This document shows positions 10,001-17,241 of a stretch of DNA of 54,771 nucleotides, piece by piece. Under the pieces are notes generated by a model. It saw only the letters and a program-made list of their open reading frames with translations. It made no database searches and was not told where the DNA came from. The stretch covers positions 1 to 54,771 of the forward strand of contig JAWXUC010000010.1 of NCBI GenBank assembly GCA_044432975.1, given 5' to 3'. Source of the DNA: JAWXUC01 sp044432975. GTDB taxonomy: Bacteria; Pseudomonadota; Alphaproteobacteria; RF32; CAG-239. How positions within the stretch are numbered: the stretch's first letter is position 1; the number at the start of each line of letters is the position of its first letter. A program made the position numbers and the translations under genes.

Positions 10001-10310
10001 TAATTATATTATGAGCAACTCATTAAAAAGCATTGACTTTTCTAACGATGAATTTTTAACAATTTTTGAAAGCAGTATTATAAGCTGGATAAAATCATCA
10101 AAAGATGACCCAGTTCAACTTTTTGATAATTTTATATTGAAACTAAAGAATAAGGATTTTATTGTTAAACATAAAAATATTTTATACAATATTTTAACTA
10201 CTGATGATGATAGAAAAGCTTTTTATGAAAAGTGGAAAGATTATGAAGATGTTATAAAATTATATAAATTATCAAAGTTAAAATCTGTAGAAGATGAGCC
10301 TAAAGTATAA
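7005..10310 (+). CDS. KAP family P-loop NTPase with membrane segments
   Basis: A 1101-residue protein with Walker A GGWGTGKS at 45-52 and a Walker B-like strand PIVIIIDNIDRI near 294-305. Hydrophobic stretches at about 125-145, 165-190 and 205-240 interrupt the NTPase domain, the arrangement typical of KAP NTPases, which are membrane-associated STAND-related ATPases. The C-terminal 700 residues are helical, rich in Asn/Ile/Leu/Lys, and show no domain I recognise; they may be a sensor region. Translation starts at GTG 7005, 4 to 10 bases after AAAGGAG. The downstream gene begins 30 bases after the stop and is an ApeA-like HEPN protein, so the pair may form a defence operon. KAP proteins occur in several anti-phage settings, but no function is proven here. 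Confidence 0.8.
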   Translation: MRQNKSAKIKYLRDEPISKVDSPITKAISNEVINSNEGKIIGLLGGWGTGKSSIIKGIKDTICKNNCTFLEYDAWENENYPFKLGFLKFLFKELNAKNIDVSDESKALKDLQTVKEVQNEQKFSLINLPNLLIIISLLFFPFMLSKIEKGDVQNFISFNEILNLCGFSIYSSLIYFFITSNLLVLINFLIKKDRKCSIAWRSILSNTLLSIIVGRFFNNITPINYLYTPLFIWLIFNFKELVLKFFSDSKEFYILYGATPHTESIITVNKSPEPSFIDFKQIYEKTINKFKDKPIVIIIDNIDRINILEAKNIWAAINGMLLKDKKVFLIIPMDEEQIAQIYKDAEKTNDNETASFIQKTFDITFKIPPQILTDLEFLIKEKLSESLNITDIVLIKKIINVFMTRDYQNQNFKKSSYSGLATPRKIIKLLNEVVSLKLTSAQNNLTNINDLTLFIFCLHFNNIKDKLENNMFSKILPDTSNVFDEIETLDLASLYYLVDNSKALRIVKEEYIYNIIQEKKQLSKEDTQSIWIWDTLFDISLKSDYLPFSTLINFLAILQRTNDINPSNNYNEISNKLISAITKLSNIDDIIENSYKIIDKSINDLNANDQIIQNMLKLIYLKDTFENDAIKNSSNEWLNLSNVLLAKLDITKEEKYELLKTKMPNDFYQELIPIIPEDKFDLYDTMILEPEEISQIDMTFEHSKFILLNKTESASYKDGINIIIAKLQVGFSSDNLELMELFLSLDINNINEIEDLTTSLVSYVKSNSNLKNKELAKLWAIYITQHNKLKTNINTTYKTQIDSFANNTDDVFIKEFLETFLKLNNYDLNSITNIEQSKIKINAILDYIGNNLASIYINNTNLSLFANNYANSIWQQNNNEIIKFLLENQNLIKQICEIEISENNQEFIYKLIQEECGNALNKSFRNFINTIEDDTLLNNIQEQSFLFLNSILLGISKKNIYEKGIEYLILNKINDFIKFIKDNQLEVKIKTIQNNTRFINYIMSNSLKSIDFSNDEFLTIFESSIISWIKSSKDDPVQLFDNFILKLKNKDFIVKHKNILYNILTTDDDRKAFYEKWKDYEDVIKLYKLSKLKSVEDEPKV

Positions 10311-10340
10311 TCTTTACTGGTATAATATAAGGAGTTTTTT

Positions 10341-11747
10341 ATGTTTCATTTTAACGGTAATGATAGTTTCACTTATGTTGGTGAATTTTGGCTTCCAAAT
10401 GATAAGGAAAAACCTTTTTCTGGCTATTTAATATATACCCTTGAAAAAGGTCTATCCGTTAAATTTCTAAAAGGCCACTCTTTTAAGGAAAGTAAGTCTA
10501 AAATTGATACAATTCATGGTTTTGTTGAAACTATTGGCAAAATAACATTAATAAACCCTCTGGCGAATGGGCAATGAAAGAGTGTTTTTGGGGAATATTT
10601 TTATGAAGTTTGCTCTTATGATATAGTTTATGCTATTGCAGGAGTGCATTATTTAAAACAAGATGCCATTTTTAATGGTATCTCATTTCACTTTCCAGAA
10701 CTAGATATTTTGTGTTCACACGATCCTGAACAATATTTCGTGTCAAATAATAAGCCTCTTTATAAAGGCAAAACAAGTGATGATTTAATTATAAATATAA
10801 AACAGGGAATAAAAGATAAAATAGATTTGTATTATATACTTTCAAAAAAGCAAAGAAAAATACTAGCACCTGATTTTTATGATTATATAAAAGATTTTAA
10901 TAATAAAGAATATAGCACAAAAGCTAAAAAGCAAAAAAATAATTTAGAAGCAACAAAAGCCTTTTATTTTATTAATATTAGCGGAAAAAAGAAAACACTT
11001 GGCGAATATATGAAAATAAGAAATAAATTAGAAAAAATATTTTCTATTTTTCTTTTAGAGCCAATATATTCAGATTTTTGTATAGCAAAAATAAAAGGAG
11101 AAAGCTACAGAGTCATTCAAAGAATAAGCAAGATTAAAGATTATAAAGATACTTATTATAGAATGCATCTGCCTGTATCTATTAACCAAGTTACAACTAA
11201 TTTAATTGAAATTATTGACTCTTTTAATAATTTACTACCAACCAATTTGTTAGAATCTTTAATTTTCGATAGAATTTACAATAAAAACTTTCCAACATAT
11301 CAACAATTTATCATAACAACCTCTGTAATTGGTGGATGGCAACATAAGTATAGTAATGGAAAGAAAAAATATGAAGATTTCTTCTCAGAAAATTTACTCG
11401 ATAACGACACTATTACTGATGGAAACAAACAAAGAGGACTTACCGGAATAAAAGATCATTTAGAAAGTATTTTAGGGGGGGCTAAAAATTTTTCTGAAAT
11501 GGGAAAAGATATTGGCCATCTAAGAGATTGCATAGCGCATTTTGATGAAAAAATGACTGGAAATAATAAAATTCTAAAAAGATATAAGCATATTTTAGAT
11601 GATGAAGCACAAATCGCTAATTTATGCGATGTTCTTTTTTGTTTATTAATTTATGCTATTTATAAAAAAATTGGAATCGAACTTAATGATGATCAAAAAT
11701 GTAATTTTCTTAGATGTATAAGAAAATGGAATACTATTCCCAATTAG
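10341..11747 (+). pseudogene. ApeA-like HEPN ribonuclease gene interrupted by one in-frame TGA
   Basis: One reading frame of 469 codons runs from the ATG at 10341 (AAGGAG upstream) to 11747, broken only by TGA at 10575-10577 (codon 79). The part before the stop (FTYVGEFWLP near residue 10) and the part after it (AIAGVHYL, GISFHFPELD) look like one ApeA N-terminal domain. The C-terminal region has R-D-C-I-A-H encoded at 11523-11540, an Rx4H motif typical of HEPN ribonucleases. ApeA-type proteins abort phage infection by cleaving RNA. TGA could have replaced TGG (Trp) by one base change. A restart at GTG 10644 lacks a properly spaced ribosome site and would lose part of the sensing domain. Probably an inactivated defence gene; read-through or a sequencing error remain possible. 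Confidence 0.72.
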
Positions 11748-11918
11748 ATTACTATAACTTTCTTCTTTTAATAATATTTTCTATAATAAGCTAATGCTAT
11801 TAATTTTGCTATTTCTATTAATCTTCAGGGGATTTCTTTTTTTATTTGGCATAATATATTGTAGTGTATGGGTGATTTTGGACACTTTTTAGTGGACTAG
11901 TACACTTTAATACATTTT

Positions 11919-11947
11919 GAAAAGCCTTGGTAATCCCAAGGCTTTTC
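11919..11947 (-). terminator. Hairpin terminator after the IS transposase
   Basis: A perfect 12-base inverted repeat (GAAAAGCCTTGG, loop TAATC, then its complement) lies 27 bases beyond the transposase stop codon. Read on the minus strand it ends in AAAAGCC...GGCTTTTC followed by T-rich sequence, so it probably ends the transposase transcript; it could also block transcription entering from the ApeA-like gene. Confidence 0.6.
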
Positions 11948-11973
11948 TTGTCTCTTGATGAAAAATAAATTAT

Positions 11974-13134
11974 TTACCCCTTTGCTTTCTTTTCTATCAA
12001 CATATTAAAATAGTTGTTTTCAAATTCATCAGGCGTAATGTTATCTAACCTCCTTAAAATCCTAATGTTATTAAAGAAATTAATGTATTCATCAACAGCC
12101 TTTTTTAGTTCATCTATATTTTCATATAAACTATGCCCCAAAGATTCTCTTTTCATCATTGAGAAAAAAGCCTCAGCAACTGCATTATCAAGCGGAGTTC
12201 CTGGTTTAGAAAAAGATTGTTTAATGTCTCTTTCTCTTAAAATCTTTCTAAAAAGAAAAGCTGTATATTGAGCACCTTGATCACTATGAAAAGTTAATCC
12301 TTTAGGATAACCTCTAGACTTGTGGGCTTCGTTAAATGTTTGAATAATAAAATTAACATCAACAACTTTTGAAACTTTGTGAGCTATAACTTTTCTTGCA
12401 AATAAATCAATAATAACACAAATTGCTATAGGTTTATTTTTAACACTCATATAACTAATATCACTTACCCATACAGTATTAGGCTTCTCAATATCAAATT
12501 TTTGTTTTAAGCGATTTTTTCTATACCTTGAATACTTGCTTGTATTATTGTTTTGTCTTCTTCTATTTTGCATACAAATTAAAGACATTTCCTTCATTAA
12601 GTTAGAAACCAAGTCAACACCCGCTAAAATTCCTTTCCTTTTTAATATGATTGAAATTTTGTTAGGTCCAAATCGCTCTTTACTTAAATCAAAAATTTCT
12701 TTTATTTTAGGTTTTATTATTTCTCTTCTTATCTCAAATTCTTTTTGCTTTGGCGCTTTTAGTTCTTTATGATAAAAAGTAGATCTTAAAATATTTAATG
12801 TTTTACATAGTTTATAGATTGAATATTTATCTTTCAATTTATTTATAGCATCAATCTTTTCTTTTATAGAGGAGTTTATTCCACAACCGCTTTCTTTGAA
12901 TATAGTATTCTCTATTTCTATCTCTTCTAATCGTTTTTCTAGTTTATATATTTTGTTAAAATCTATATTTTCTTTTTTGTTTTTTCTATAATATGCCTTA
13001 AATTCTTTTACCCATTTATATATAGAGGTTTTTGAAATGTTATATTTTATAAGTAAGTCTTTTACTTTTGCTCCTTGCTTATAACTATCTATGACCTCTT
13101 GTTTAAGCTCATCTGTAAATTTAGCTTTAGTCAT
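11974..13134 (-). CDS. IS3-family transposase, single uninterrupted reading frame
   Basis: The 386-residue protein combines the two halves usually encoded separately in IS3 elements. Residues 1-60 form a helix-turn-helix (FTDELKQEVIDSY, ISKTSIYKWVKEF) followed by a short coiled coil (EKRLEEIEIENTIFKE), equivalent to OrfA. From about 90 the HTH_21 region (YSIYKLCKTLNILRSTFYH) leads into an rve DDE integrase core with W-V-S-D-I-S-Y (first Asp), F-H-S-D-Q-G (second Asp) and NAVAEAFFSMMKRE (catalytic Glu). Most IS3 members need a -1 frameshift to make this fusion; here it is encoded directly. AGGAG lies just upstream of the ATG. All catalytic residues are present, so it may be active. Confidence 0.92.
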   Translation of the reverse strand: MTKAKFTDELKQEVIDSYKQGAKVKDLLIKYNISKTSIYKWVKEFKAYYRKNKKENIDFNKIYKLEKRLEEIEIENTIFKESGCGINSSIKEKIDAINKLKDKYSIYKLCKTLNILRSTFYHKELKAPKQKEFEIRREIIKPKIKEIFDLSKERFGPNKISIILKRKGILAGVDLVSNLMKEMSLICMQNRRRQNNNTSKYSRYRKNRLKQKFDIEKPNTVWVSDISYMSVKNKPIAICVIIDLFARKVIAHKVSKVVDVNFIIQTFNEAHKSRGYPKGLTFHSDQGAQYTAFLFRKILRERDIKQSFSKPGTPLDNAVAEAFFSMMKRESLGHSLYENIDELKKAVDEYINFFNNIRILRRLDNITPDEFENNYFNMLIEKKAKG

Positions 13135-13171
13135 AATTAATCTCCTGTTAGTTAAGTTTGTGTAAACTTAA

Positions 13172-13201
13172 TTGTTTACTTTTTCATAATAAATATATAA
13201 T
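13172..13201 (+). promoter_or_regulatory. Putative promoter and operator-like palindrome for the HNH/membrane gene pair
   Basis: TTGTTT at 13172-13177 and a perfect TATAAT at 13196-13201 are separated by 18 bases, 45 bases before the HNH gene start. Immediately upstream, TTAAGTTT-GTGT-AAACTTAA (13152-13171) is a perfect 8-base-arm palindrome and could bind a regulator; it also overlaps the presumed edge of the IS element, so it might instead be part of the IS end. Confidence 0.45.
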
Positions 13202-13245
13202 CTTATAGTAATAATGAATATAAGGTAAAAATTTAAAAGGACAAC

Positions 13246-14061
13246 ATGGTAAGAAAATCTATTAAGCCTACAGAATATAAAAAACTATTTGCGCTATCTG
13301 GTAATGTTTGTGCCTTTCCAGGGTGTGACCACCCTATTGTTAATAATAATAATGAACTAGTAGCTCAAATATGTCATATTGAGGCCGCAAGTGAAAAAGG
13401 GGAAAGATATAATCCTAATATGACTGATGATGAGAGGGCATCAATAGACAATTTGATGCTTATGTGTTATAGGCATCATATTGAAACGAATGATTGTATT
13501 AAGTACCCTGTTGAAAAATTAAAAAAAATAAAAAAAGAGCATGAAGATTTATATAAAGAAAATCCATACATTGTTAAATCTAAGGTGTTATTTAAGATTC
13601 TTGATGAAGAGAATTCTTTTTGGAAGGATCTAGATACAATAAATACCAGTCACATAAACCAATCTGATTTAGCTTTTAAGATTAATACTGAATTAGATCT
13701 TATAGATTTATGTAAATATTTAGAAGATGATTTAAATCTTATCAACTCAATTATAGCAGATATGTATAACGATTTTGAATTGTTGCCTAACCGATTATTA
13801 TCTTTTTTAAAAGATAATAATATTGATACAACTAAACTTGAGGAAATATCATATTATGAAAACCCCTTTGAGCTAATGCATTGGGAGACTTTTAATATAT
13901 ACTATGCTAATGTAATAAAAAATGTCAAAATTTTAATATTACAAATTAAATTACGTTATTTGATGAAGTTATCTATAAAAACAGCTGAAGAAGCTAATTT
14001 AATTTCTGAAATAAAAACCGCATTAAAAGATTTAGCAAAAAATGAAGGATATGCAGATTGA
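13246..14061 (+). CDS. HNH endonuclease-domain protein
   Basis: The N-terminal 85 residues hold an HNH nuclease of the zinc-binding type: C22 and C27 (CAFPGC), C43-H44 (CHIEA), N69 (DNLMLMC), C74 and H77/H78 (CYRHH). These fit the beta-beta-alpha metal finger that nicks or cuts DNA. Residues 90-271 form a helical domain I do not recognise. An AAAAGGA site precedes the ATG. The stop overlaps the TTG start of a membrane-protein gene, so the two are translated together and probably work together, which suggests a two-gene defence unit with an HNH effector. A role as a homing-type or mobile nuclease is less likely because it is paired and next to other defence genes. Confidence 0.78.
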   Translation: MVRKSIKPTEYKKLFALSGNVCAFPGCDHPIVNNNNELVAQICHIEAASEKGERYNPNMTDDERASIDNLMLMCYRHHIETNDCIKYPVEKLKKIKKEHEDLYKENPYIVKSKVLFKILDEENSFWKDLDTINTSHINQSDLAFKINTELDLIDLCKYLEDDLNLINSIIADMYNDFELLPNRLLSFLKDNNIDTTKLEEISYYENPFELMHWETFNIYYANVIKNVKILILQIKLRYLMKLSIKTAEEANLISEIKTALKDLAKNEGYAD

Positions 14062-15056
14062 ATAAGTGTAATAAATTAATTGCCACAAGAAAAGAGATAT
14101 TGTTATTACTGTTTTTTGTTTTAGCAATGTGCTTGTCTATTTACTTTAATCAAAAGTTTTTAGGGTGTTGTTTTCTTTTAATTGTAATTTTTATATTATC
14201 TAAAAAAGGTTCTGTAAAAAAAATTAATATAAAAAAACTAGAAATTGATTTTTACAGCATTCCACAAGCAAAGTTGATTATACAATCATCTCAATGGATT
14301 AAACAAAACTTAGATCTGAAAAAAGTTACTCCTTCGCAAGTTGATTTATATTTAAATCTTAAGCTTTCTAAGACTTTAAGACTAACATCACCTTTTAATT
14401 ATTTTAGAAAAATTGATGTAAATACCTTAAATGATTATTATAAATACTGGCAAAAAGGCTACTATGGATTTACAACACCGGAAATCGCGCTAGAAAGTCA
14501 GTATATGATTCTTCTTAATTTATTTTATTTATTAAGAAATGCTCAGCGAGCACCACTTAAAAAATACGAAGTAAAAAAAGTTATATTCAGCTTACCAGCA
14601 ATAATATTGCATTTTCTAGGAGATAAAGAAAGTGAGGTGGACTATAAAGATAAAAACATAGAAGAGTTTTTATCAGTAAAAGATTCTAACGTTAAATCTA
14701 ACAAAAAAGGATGTGAAATAAAAATAAAAGTTTGTGATGAATATTCTGATTATTATTACTTTACAGAACTATTAAGAGCTGACTTTACAGGAAGTGAGTG
14801 TGAAGAAATTTTATTTTTGCAGTATTTCCATGTTGCTGGAGGCACATTTAACATTTACACTCCTTTGCTTGTTAGAAGAATAGAGGAAAGGTATGATCTT
14901 ATTTCTATGCCTGATGTGATTGAAGAACCTTATTTTAGAAAATTTATAACCTTTTTATCAACTTTTCAGTATACTAGATGTGCATTTATATATAAATTTA
15001 TTTCTCGTTTTGTAAAAAGCAACAAAACTAAGGATGAAATATTGGAAAACAAATAG
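14058..15056 (+). CDS. Membrane-anchored protein of unknown function, partner of the HNH protein
   Basis: Translation probably starts at TTG 14058, which overlaps the upstream TGA and has AAGGA at 14045-14049. The 332-residue product has two adjacent membrane helices (about 13-30 and 34-48), then a soluble region of about 280 residues, mixed helix and strand, placed in the cytoplasm if the two helices form a hairpin. No catalytic motif stands out; the segment GSECEEILFLQYFHVAGGTF and the tail are not from a family I recognise. Coupling with an HNH nuclease suggests sensing or regulation at the membrane. Its base composition resembles the neighbouring accessory genes. Confidence 0.65.
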   Translation: MNKCNKLIATRKEILLLLFFVLAMCLSIYFNQKFLGCCFLLIVIFILSKKGSVKKINIKKLEIDFYSIPQAKLIIQSSQWIKQNLDLKKVTPSQVDLYLNLKLSKTLRLTSPFNYFRKIDVNTLNDYYKYWQKGYYGFTTPEIALESQYMILLNLFYLLRNAQRAPLKKYEVKKVIFSLPAIILHFLGDKESEVDYKDKNIEEFLSVKDSNVKSNKKGCEIKIKVCDEYSDYYYFTELLRADFTGSECEEILFLQYFHVAGGTFNIYTPLLVRRIEERYDLISMPDVIEEPYFRKFITFLSTFQYTRCAFIYKFISRFVKSNKTKDEILENK

Positions 15057-15218
15057 TGTATAAAAAAGTTATGATGAAGATTTGGTCGCTAGTTTATAAA
15101 ATTATACTAGAATCCGCATTTTAGGGATTTTTACATTAAAAATACAGGGCTAAAACAACAATATTAAGCTTTAACAATAGTATGTCGTGTAGAGAGGGTT
15201 TCTGTTTTATATAACGAC

Positions 15219-15475
15219 CGCACCACCAGTTCAAACGTCTAGATAATTCTAGGCGTTTTTTGTTGTGTAAAACAAGGCTTTAAGATTCAAAAGTCATCAT
15301 TCGAGAGTCGCTTAAAAAAAAGACGCCATCCCAGCAAAAGCTCGAATAAGAGATTTGATAAGTGCTTGTAATCCTTACATTTGCTTACTTTTTAGCCAGA
15401 AAAACTCCCAATAGCGTCATTTGTATTTGTAACAAGTTACAACTTAACTAAATTTTTACATATATGTAGTATATA
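15219..15475. repeat. Dispersed repeat A, copy 1 (in a 440-base gene-free gap)
   Basis: This copy begins with CCACCACCAGTTC-like sequence and then carries a terminator-like hairpin, AACGTCTAGA at 15234-15243, loop TAAT, TCTAGGCGTT at 15248-15257, followed by Ts. The next 150 bases (AACAAGGCTTTAAGA, a TTCGA...CTCGAA stem around 15300-15345, GTGCTTGTAATCCTT) match the copies near 40.1 and 41.7 kb almost base for base. The last part (GTCATTTGTATTTGTAAC to TTTTTACATAT) is shared with the copy near 44.9 kb only. It sits directly upstream of a small exported-protein gene. Bases 15057-15218 show nothing else recognisable. Confidence 0.8.
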
Positions 15476-15498
15476 AGCATTTTAATAAGGAGATTTTT

Positions 15499-15984
15499 AT
15501 GAAAAAAATTGTTTTATTTATCGCAGTATTGAGTTTTTTTATAAATAACGTTTATGCTCAAGGTTATTTTTCAAGTATAAAAAAAAATGATTTAATTGCT
15601 TGTAATCCAGTAGAGGTAAAGGTTGGTTATTATTGTGGCGGTTCTTGTAGTGGCGTTAATAGGATAGTTGAAAAAAAAGATGGAAAATGTGTTTTTGAGT
15701 CTCTTTTTTATAACTTTGAATGTTCTGAAAAAAATGATTATTATCCAACCAGCTATTTAATACAATGCTTTCTTTCAGAAGATAATATCAATGAAATTGT
15801 TGATTATAATAATAAAAATAAATTTATAGATACAGTTATTATTCTATCTAAGTTTTTTGATGATGAATCCGTTTGCAAGTCAACAAAAGAAAAATTAAGT
15901 AAAGATAAATGTTTTAATAATGTAGTTGAAAGTGGTAATTTGTCTTCAACAGAAGTAGAGAGTGTTGCACCAACATTATTTTAA
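15499..15984 (+). CDS. Small exported cysteine-rich protein, unknown function
   Basis: The 161-residue product starts with a classic signal peptide: MKK, a hydrophobic core (IVLFIAVLSFFI) and a VYA-Q cleavage site near 21-22, so it should be periplasmic or secreted. The mature part has about nine cysteines (including YYCGGSCSG), suggesting disulfides. No known domain is recognised. Start: ATG after AAGGAG at 15487-15492. It is flanked by repeat A upstream and repeat B 16 bases downstream, the same frame that surrounds an unrelated small gene near 40.4 kb, so it looks like cargo of a cassette-like arrangement. Confidence 0.7.
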   Translation: MKKIVLFIAVLSFFINNVYAQGYFSSIKKNDLIACNPVEVKVGYYCGGSCSGVNRIVEKKDGKCVFESLFYNFECSEKNDYYPTSYLIQCFLSEDNINEIVDYNNKNKFIDTVIILSKFFDDESVCKSTKEKLSKDKCFNNVVESGNLSSTEVESVAPTLF

Positions 15985-15999
15985 ATTAATTTGCTTTTT

Positions 16000-16147
16000 T
16001 GACTATAGTTTGCCTATTATAAAAATCCCTGCGTGTCCACGGCTTGTTTATGATGATTTATGGATACTGCTATCTAAAAAACAATCCAAGAAGGAGCGAC
16101 GGCGACGATCCGACAACTGAAAGTTGTCTCATGGGACAAGTTTTTTG
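16000..16147 (+). ncRNA. Repeat B, copy 1: candidate small RNA with competing hairpins
   Basis: About 140 bases match a second copy at 40.9 kb (shared: AAAAATCCC, GCGTGTCCA, TTTATGGATA, GAAGGAGCGACGGCGACGA). Upstream TTGACT/TATTATAA-like boxes are conserved in both copies and may be a promoter. The 3' end can fold two ways: ACAACT-GAA-AGTTGT (about 16112-16127) or TTGTCTCATGGGACAA followed by TTTTTT (16124-16146). The two hairpins share bases, as in an attenuator, and the second copy keeps both with compensating changes. I infer a terminated structured RNA; whether it is a free small RNA or a 3' UTR of the exported-protein gene is open. Confidence 0.5.
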
Positions 16148-16206
16148 AAATTTGATGGTTTGTTGTTTTATTGAACTTGCGTCAACAAACACTTGTAGGA
16201 TTGTTT

Positions 16207-16246
16207 TATAATGGGTCACTCGTTAGTTGTAAGCCAACCACCACCA
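16207..16246. repeat. Dispersed repeat A, head-only copy
   Basis: A 39-base block (from ATAATGGGTCACTCG to CCAACCACCACCA) is identical to the start of the copy at 41681-41720 and close to the one at 44881. After it the sequence diverges: the usual AACGTCTAGA hairpin is replaced by a different terminator at 16251-16282. The TATAAT at 16207-16212 could act as a -10 box, but no good -35 is seen. Confidence 0.65.
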
Positions 16247-16250
16247 ATAA

Positions 16251-16282
16251 AAAAACACTACCTATTTTTAGGTAGTGTTTTT
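16251..16282. terminator. Bidirectional terminator hairpin
   Basis: AAAAACACTACCTA (16251-16264), loop TTTT, then its exact complement, flanked by A-run and T-run. It should stop transcription from either side and follows directly after the head-only repeat A. Confidence 0.75.
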
Positions 16283-16329
16283 TTATTGCATGTGTCTCCT
16301 TACTTGAATAGGTAAGAAGCCTGTTTGAG

Positions 16330-16440
16330 ACTGAGAGAGAGGCAGGCGGTAGCATGCCGGTGAGCGACAGCGAGCGAACGAAGGACGGCGAAAACCTTTA
16401 GTTTGAGCCAGTCAGGCAACATTTGCAAGGCAAATGCAAA
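16330..16440. other. GC-rich structured non-coding island
   Basis: Bases 16340-16392 are far richer in G+C than anything around them (GGCAGGCGG, GCATGCCGG, GCGACAGCGAGCGAACG, GACGGCG) and do not lie in a plausible coding frame. Downstream CATTTGC-AAG-GCAAATG (about 16421-16437) is a perfect hairpin inside CAAC...GTTG. This could be a structured RNA or a replication or transfer site left by a mobile element; I cannot assign a family. Confidence 0.35.
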
Positions 16441-16705
16441 GTTGTATTTATAGAATGTTTTGGTATGTTTTTATTTATCCTTTATAAAGGTTATTTATGT
16501 TCTAAATACATATTTTTGAAAACATAAAATAACTACAATTTAATATAAATTTACAAATTTTTACAAAAATAGCTACTTTTGCTCTGACCCGCAGTCAGCG
16601 TTCTGACCTCGCCCAGTCTAAAAGACTACAACTTAACTACCTTTTATTTGCTATGGTTCGTCTGGTATAACCTAGACCAGTTGTTCTATGGGAAAACAAA
16701 CATTT

Positions 16706-16740
16706 ACTTCCCTCAACAGTGTTGGGGGAGTTTTTGTTTT
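16706..16740 (+). terminator. Rho-independent terminator
   Basis: ACTTCCCTCAAC, loop AGT, GTTGGGGGAGT with two G-T pairs, followed by TTTTTGTTTT. Upstream (about 16650-16680) CTGGT...ACCAG forms another small hairpin, so a short terminated transcript from about 16590 onward is possible. No coding gene ends here. Confidence 0.65.
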
Positions 16741-16775
16741 AAATTCTTTTACAAAAAAATAATTTTTTTGAAAAC

Positions 16776-17035
16776 GATTTTTGCTTCTCAGTTGTCTTTA
16801 TCTATGTAGGAAGAAAAAAATTAAAAAAAGAGAGCACGATTTTTTCTTAAAATCGGTCTTTATATATGTACGCGCAAAAAAAACAATTCTGAATTATCAG
16901 GCGTTTATAAAAAAAATGTTTTTAGTGAGTACGATTTTCTTTTCTCAGGGGTGTTTATGTATGAGGGCTAGAGAAAAAAAATTAAAAAAAGTGAGAACGA
17001 TTTTTTTAGAAAATGACTTGTTTAAAATGAATACA
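16776..17035. repeat. Degenerate AT-rich direct repeats
   Basis: A unit of about 80 bases, made of ACGATTTT, CTTTTCTCAG, GTTTATGTA, GAAAAAAATTAAAAAAAG and GAGAGCACGATTTTTT-like blocks, occurs around 16775-16850 and again around 16930-17010 with many substitutions. An apparent 92-codon frame through it is low complexity and has no proper start. It may be a decayed leader or binding-site array upstream of the recombinase module. I see no gene between 15985 and 17115. Confidence 0.4.
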
Positions 17036-17115
17036 AAAAAAATTTTAGAAAAAACGTAACACTTAAGGGTTTGAAACGTAATTCCTTATGTAAGTTAATT
17101 TTGAAAGAGGCAAAA

Positions 17116-17241
17116 ATGCAAAAAGAATTAGAACAGCTGGCAGAAATATTAAAAAATGCCATTTTATCTGAACTAAATGGCGAGAAAGAACTGGACTTAT
17201 CTCCCAAAGCAAGCATTCATTGCTTAGGAGGTGAAAAATGA
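17116..17241 (+). CDS. Small acidic protein at the head of the recombinase operon
   Basis: A 41-residue frame (MQKELEQLAEILKN at the start) with GAAAGAGG just upstream of its ATG ends in TGA overlapping the ATG of the DUF2924 gene. The tight coupling and good ribosome site support it as real. It is mostly one amphipathic helix followed by a short tail with a single cysteine. Small proteins of this sort often precede DUF2924 in integrative elements; no function is known to me. Confidence 0.6.
   Translation: MQKELEQLAEILKNAILSELNGEKELDLSPKASIHCLGGEK

Larger units (their letters stand above)
11873..13171 (-). mobile_element. IS3-family insertion sequence (ends approximate)
   Basis: The element is defined by its transposase. 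Outside the 3' end of that gene the sequence TGATTTTGGACAC begins at 11873 and is a plausible IS end. I could not find a matching inverted copy beyond the transposase start, so the other end is placed only provisionally before the HNH promoter, and that end may have been lost or diverged. The IS separates the KAP/ApeA-like pair from the HNH/membrane pair, both defence-like. No target duplication could be recognised by eye. Confidence 0.5.

Noticed and set aside
10341..11747. Genetic code with TGA as tryptophan
   Set aside because: Many genes in the window end in TGA overlapping the next start, so TGA is a stop; only one gene would need recoding.
10644..11747. Independent gene from GTG 10644
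   Set aside because: The frame continues upstream across the TGA with matching ApeA-like sequence, and the only AGGAG abuts the GTG without spacing.
16781..17059. 92-codon frame in AT-rich repeats
   Set aside because: Low-complexity Lys/Phe-rich sequence produced by degenerate repeats, no ribosome site, no family resemblance.
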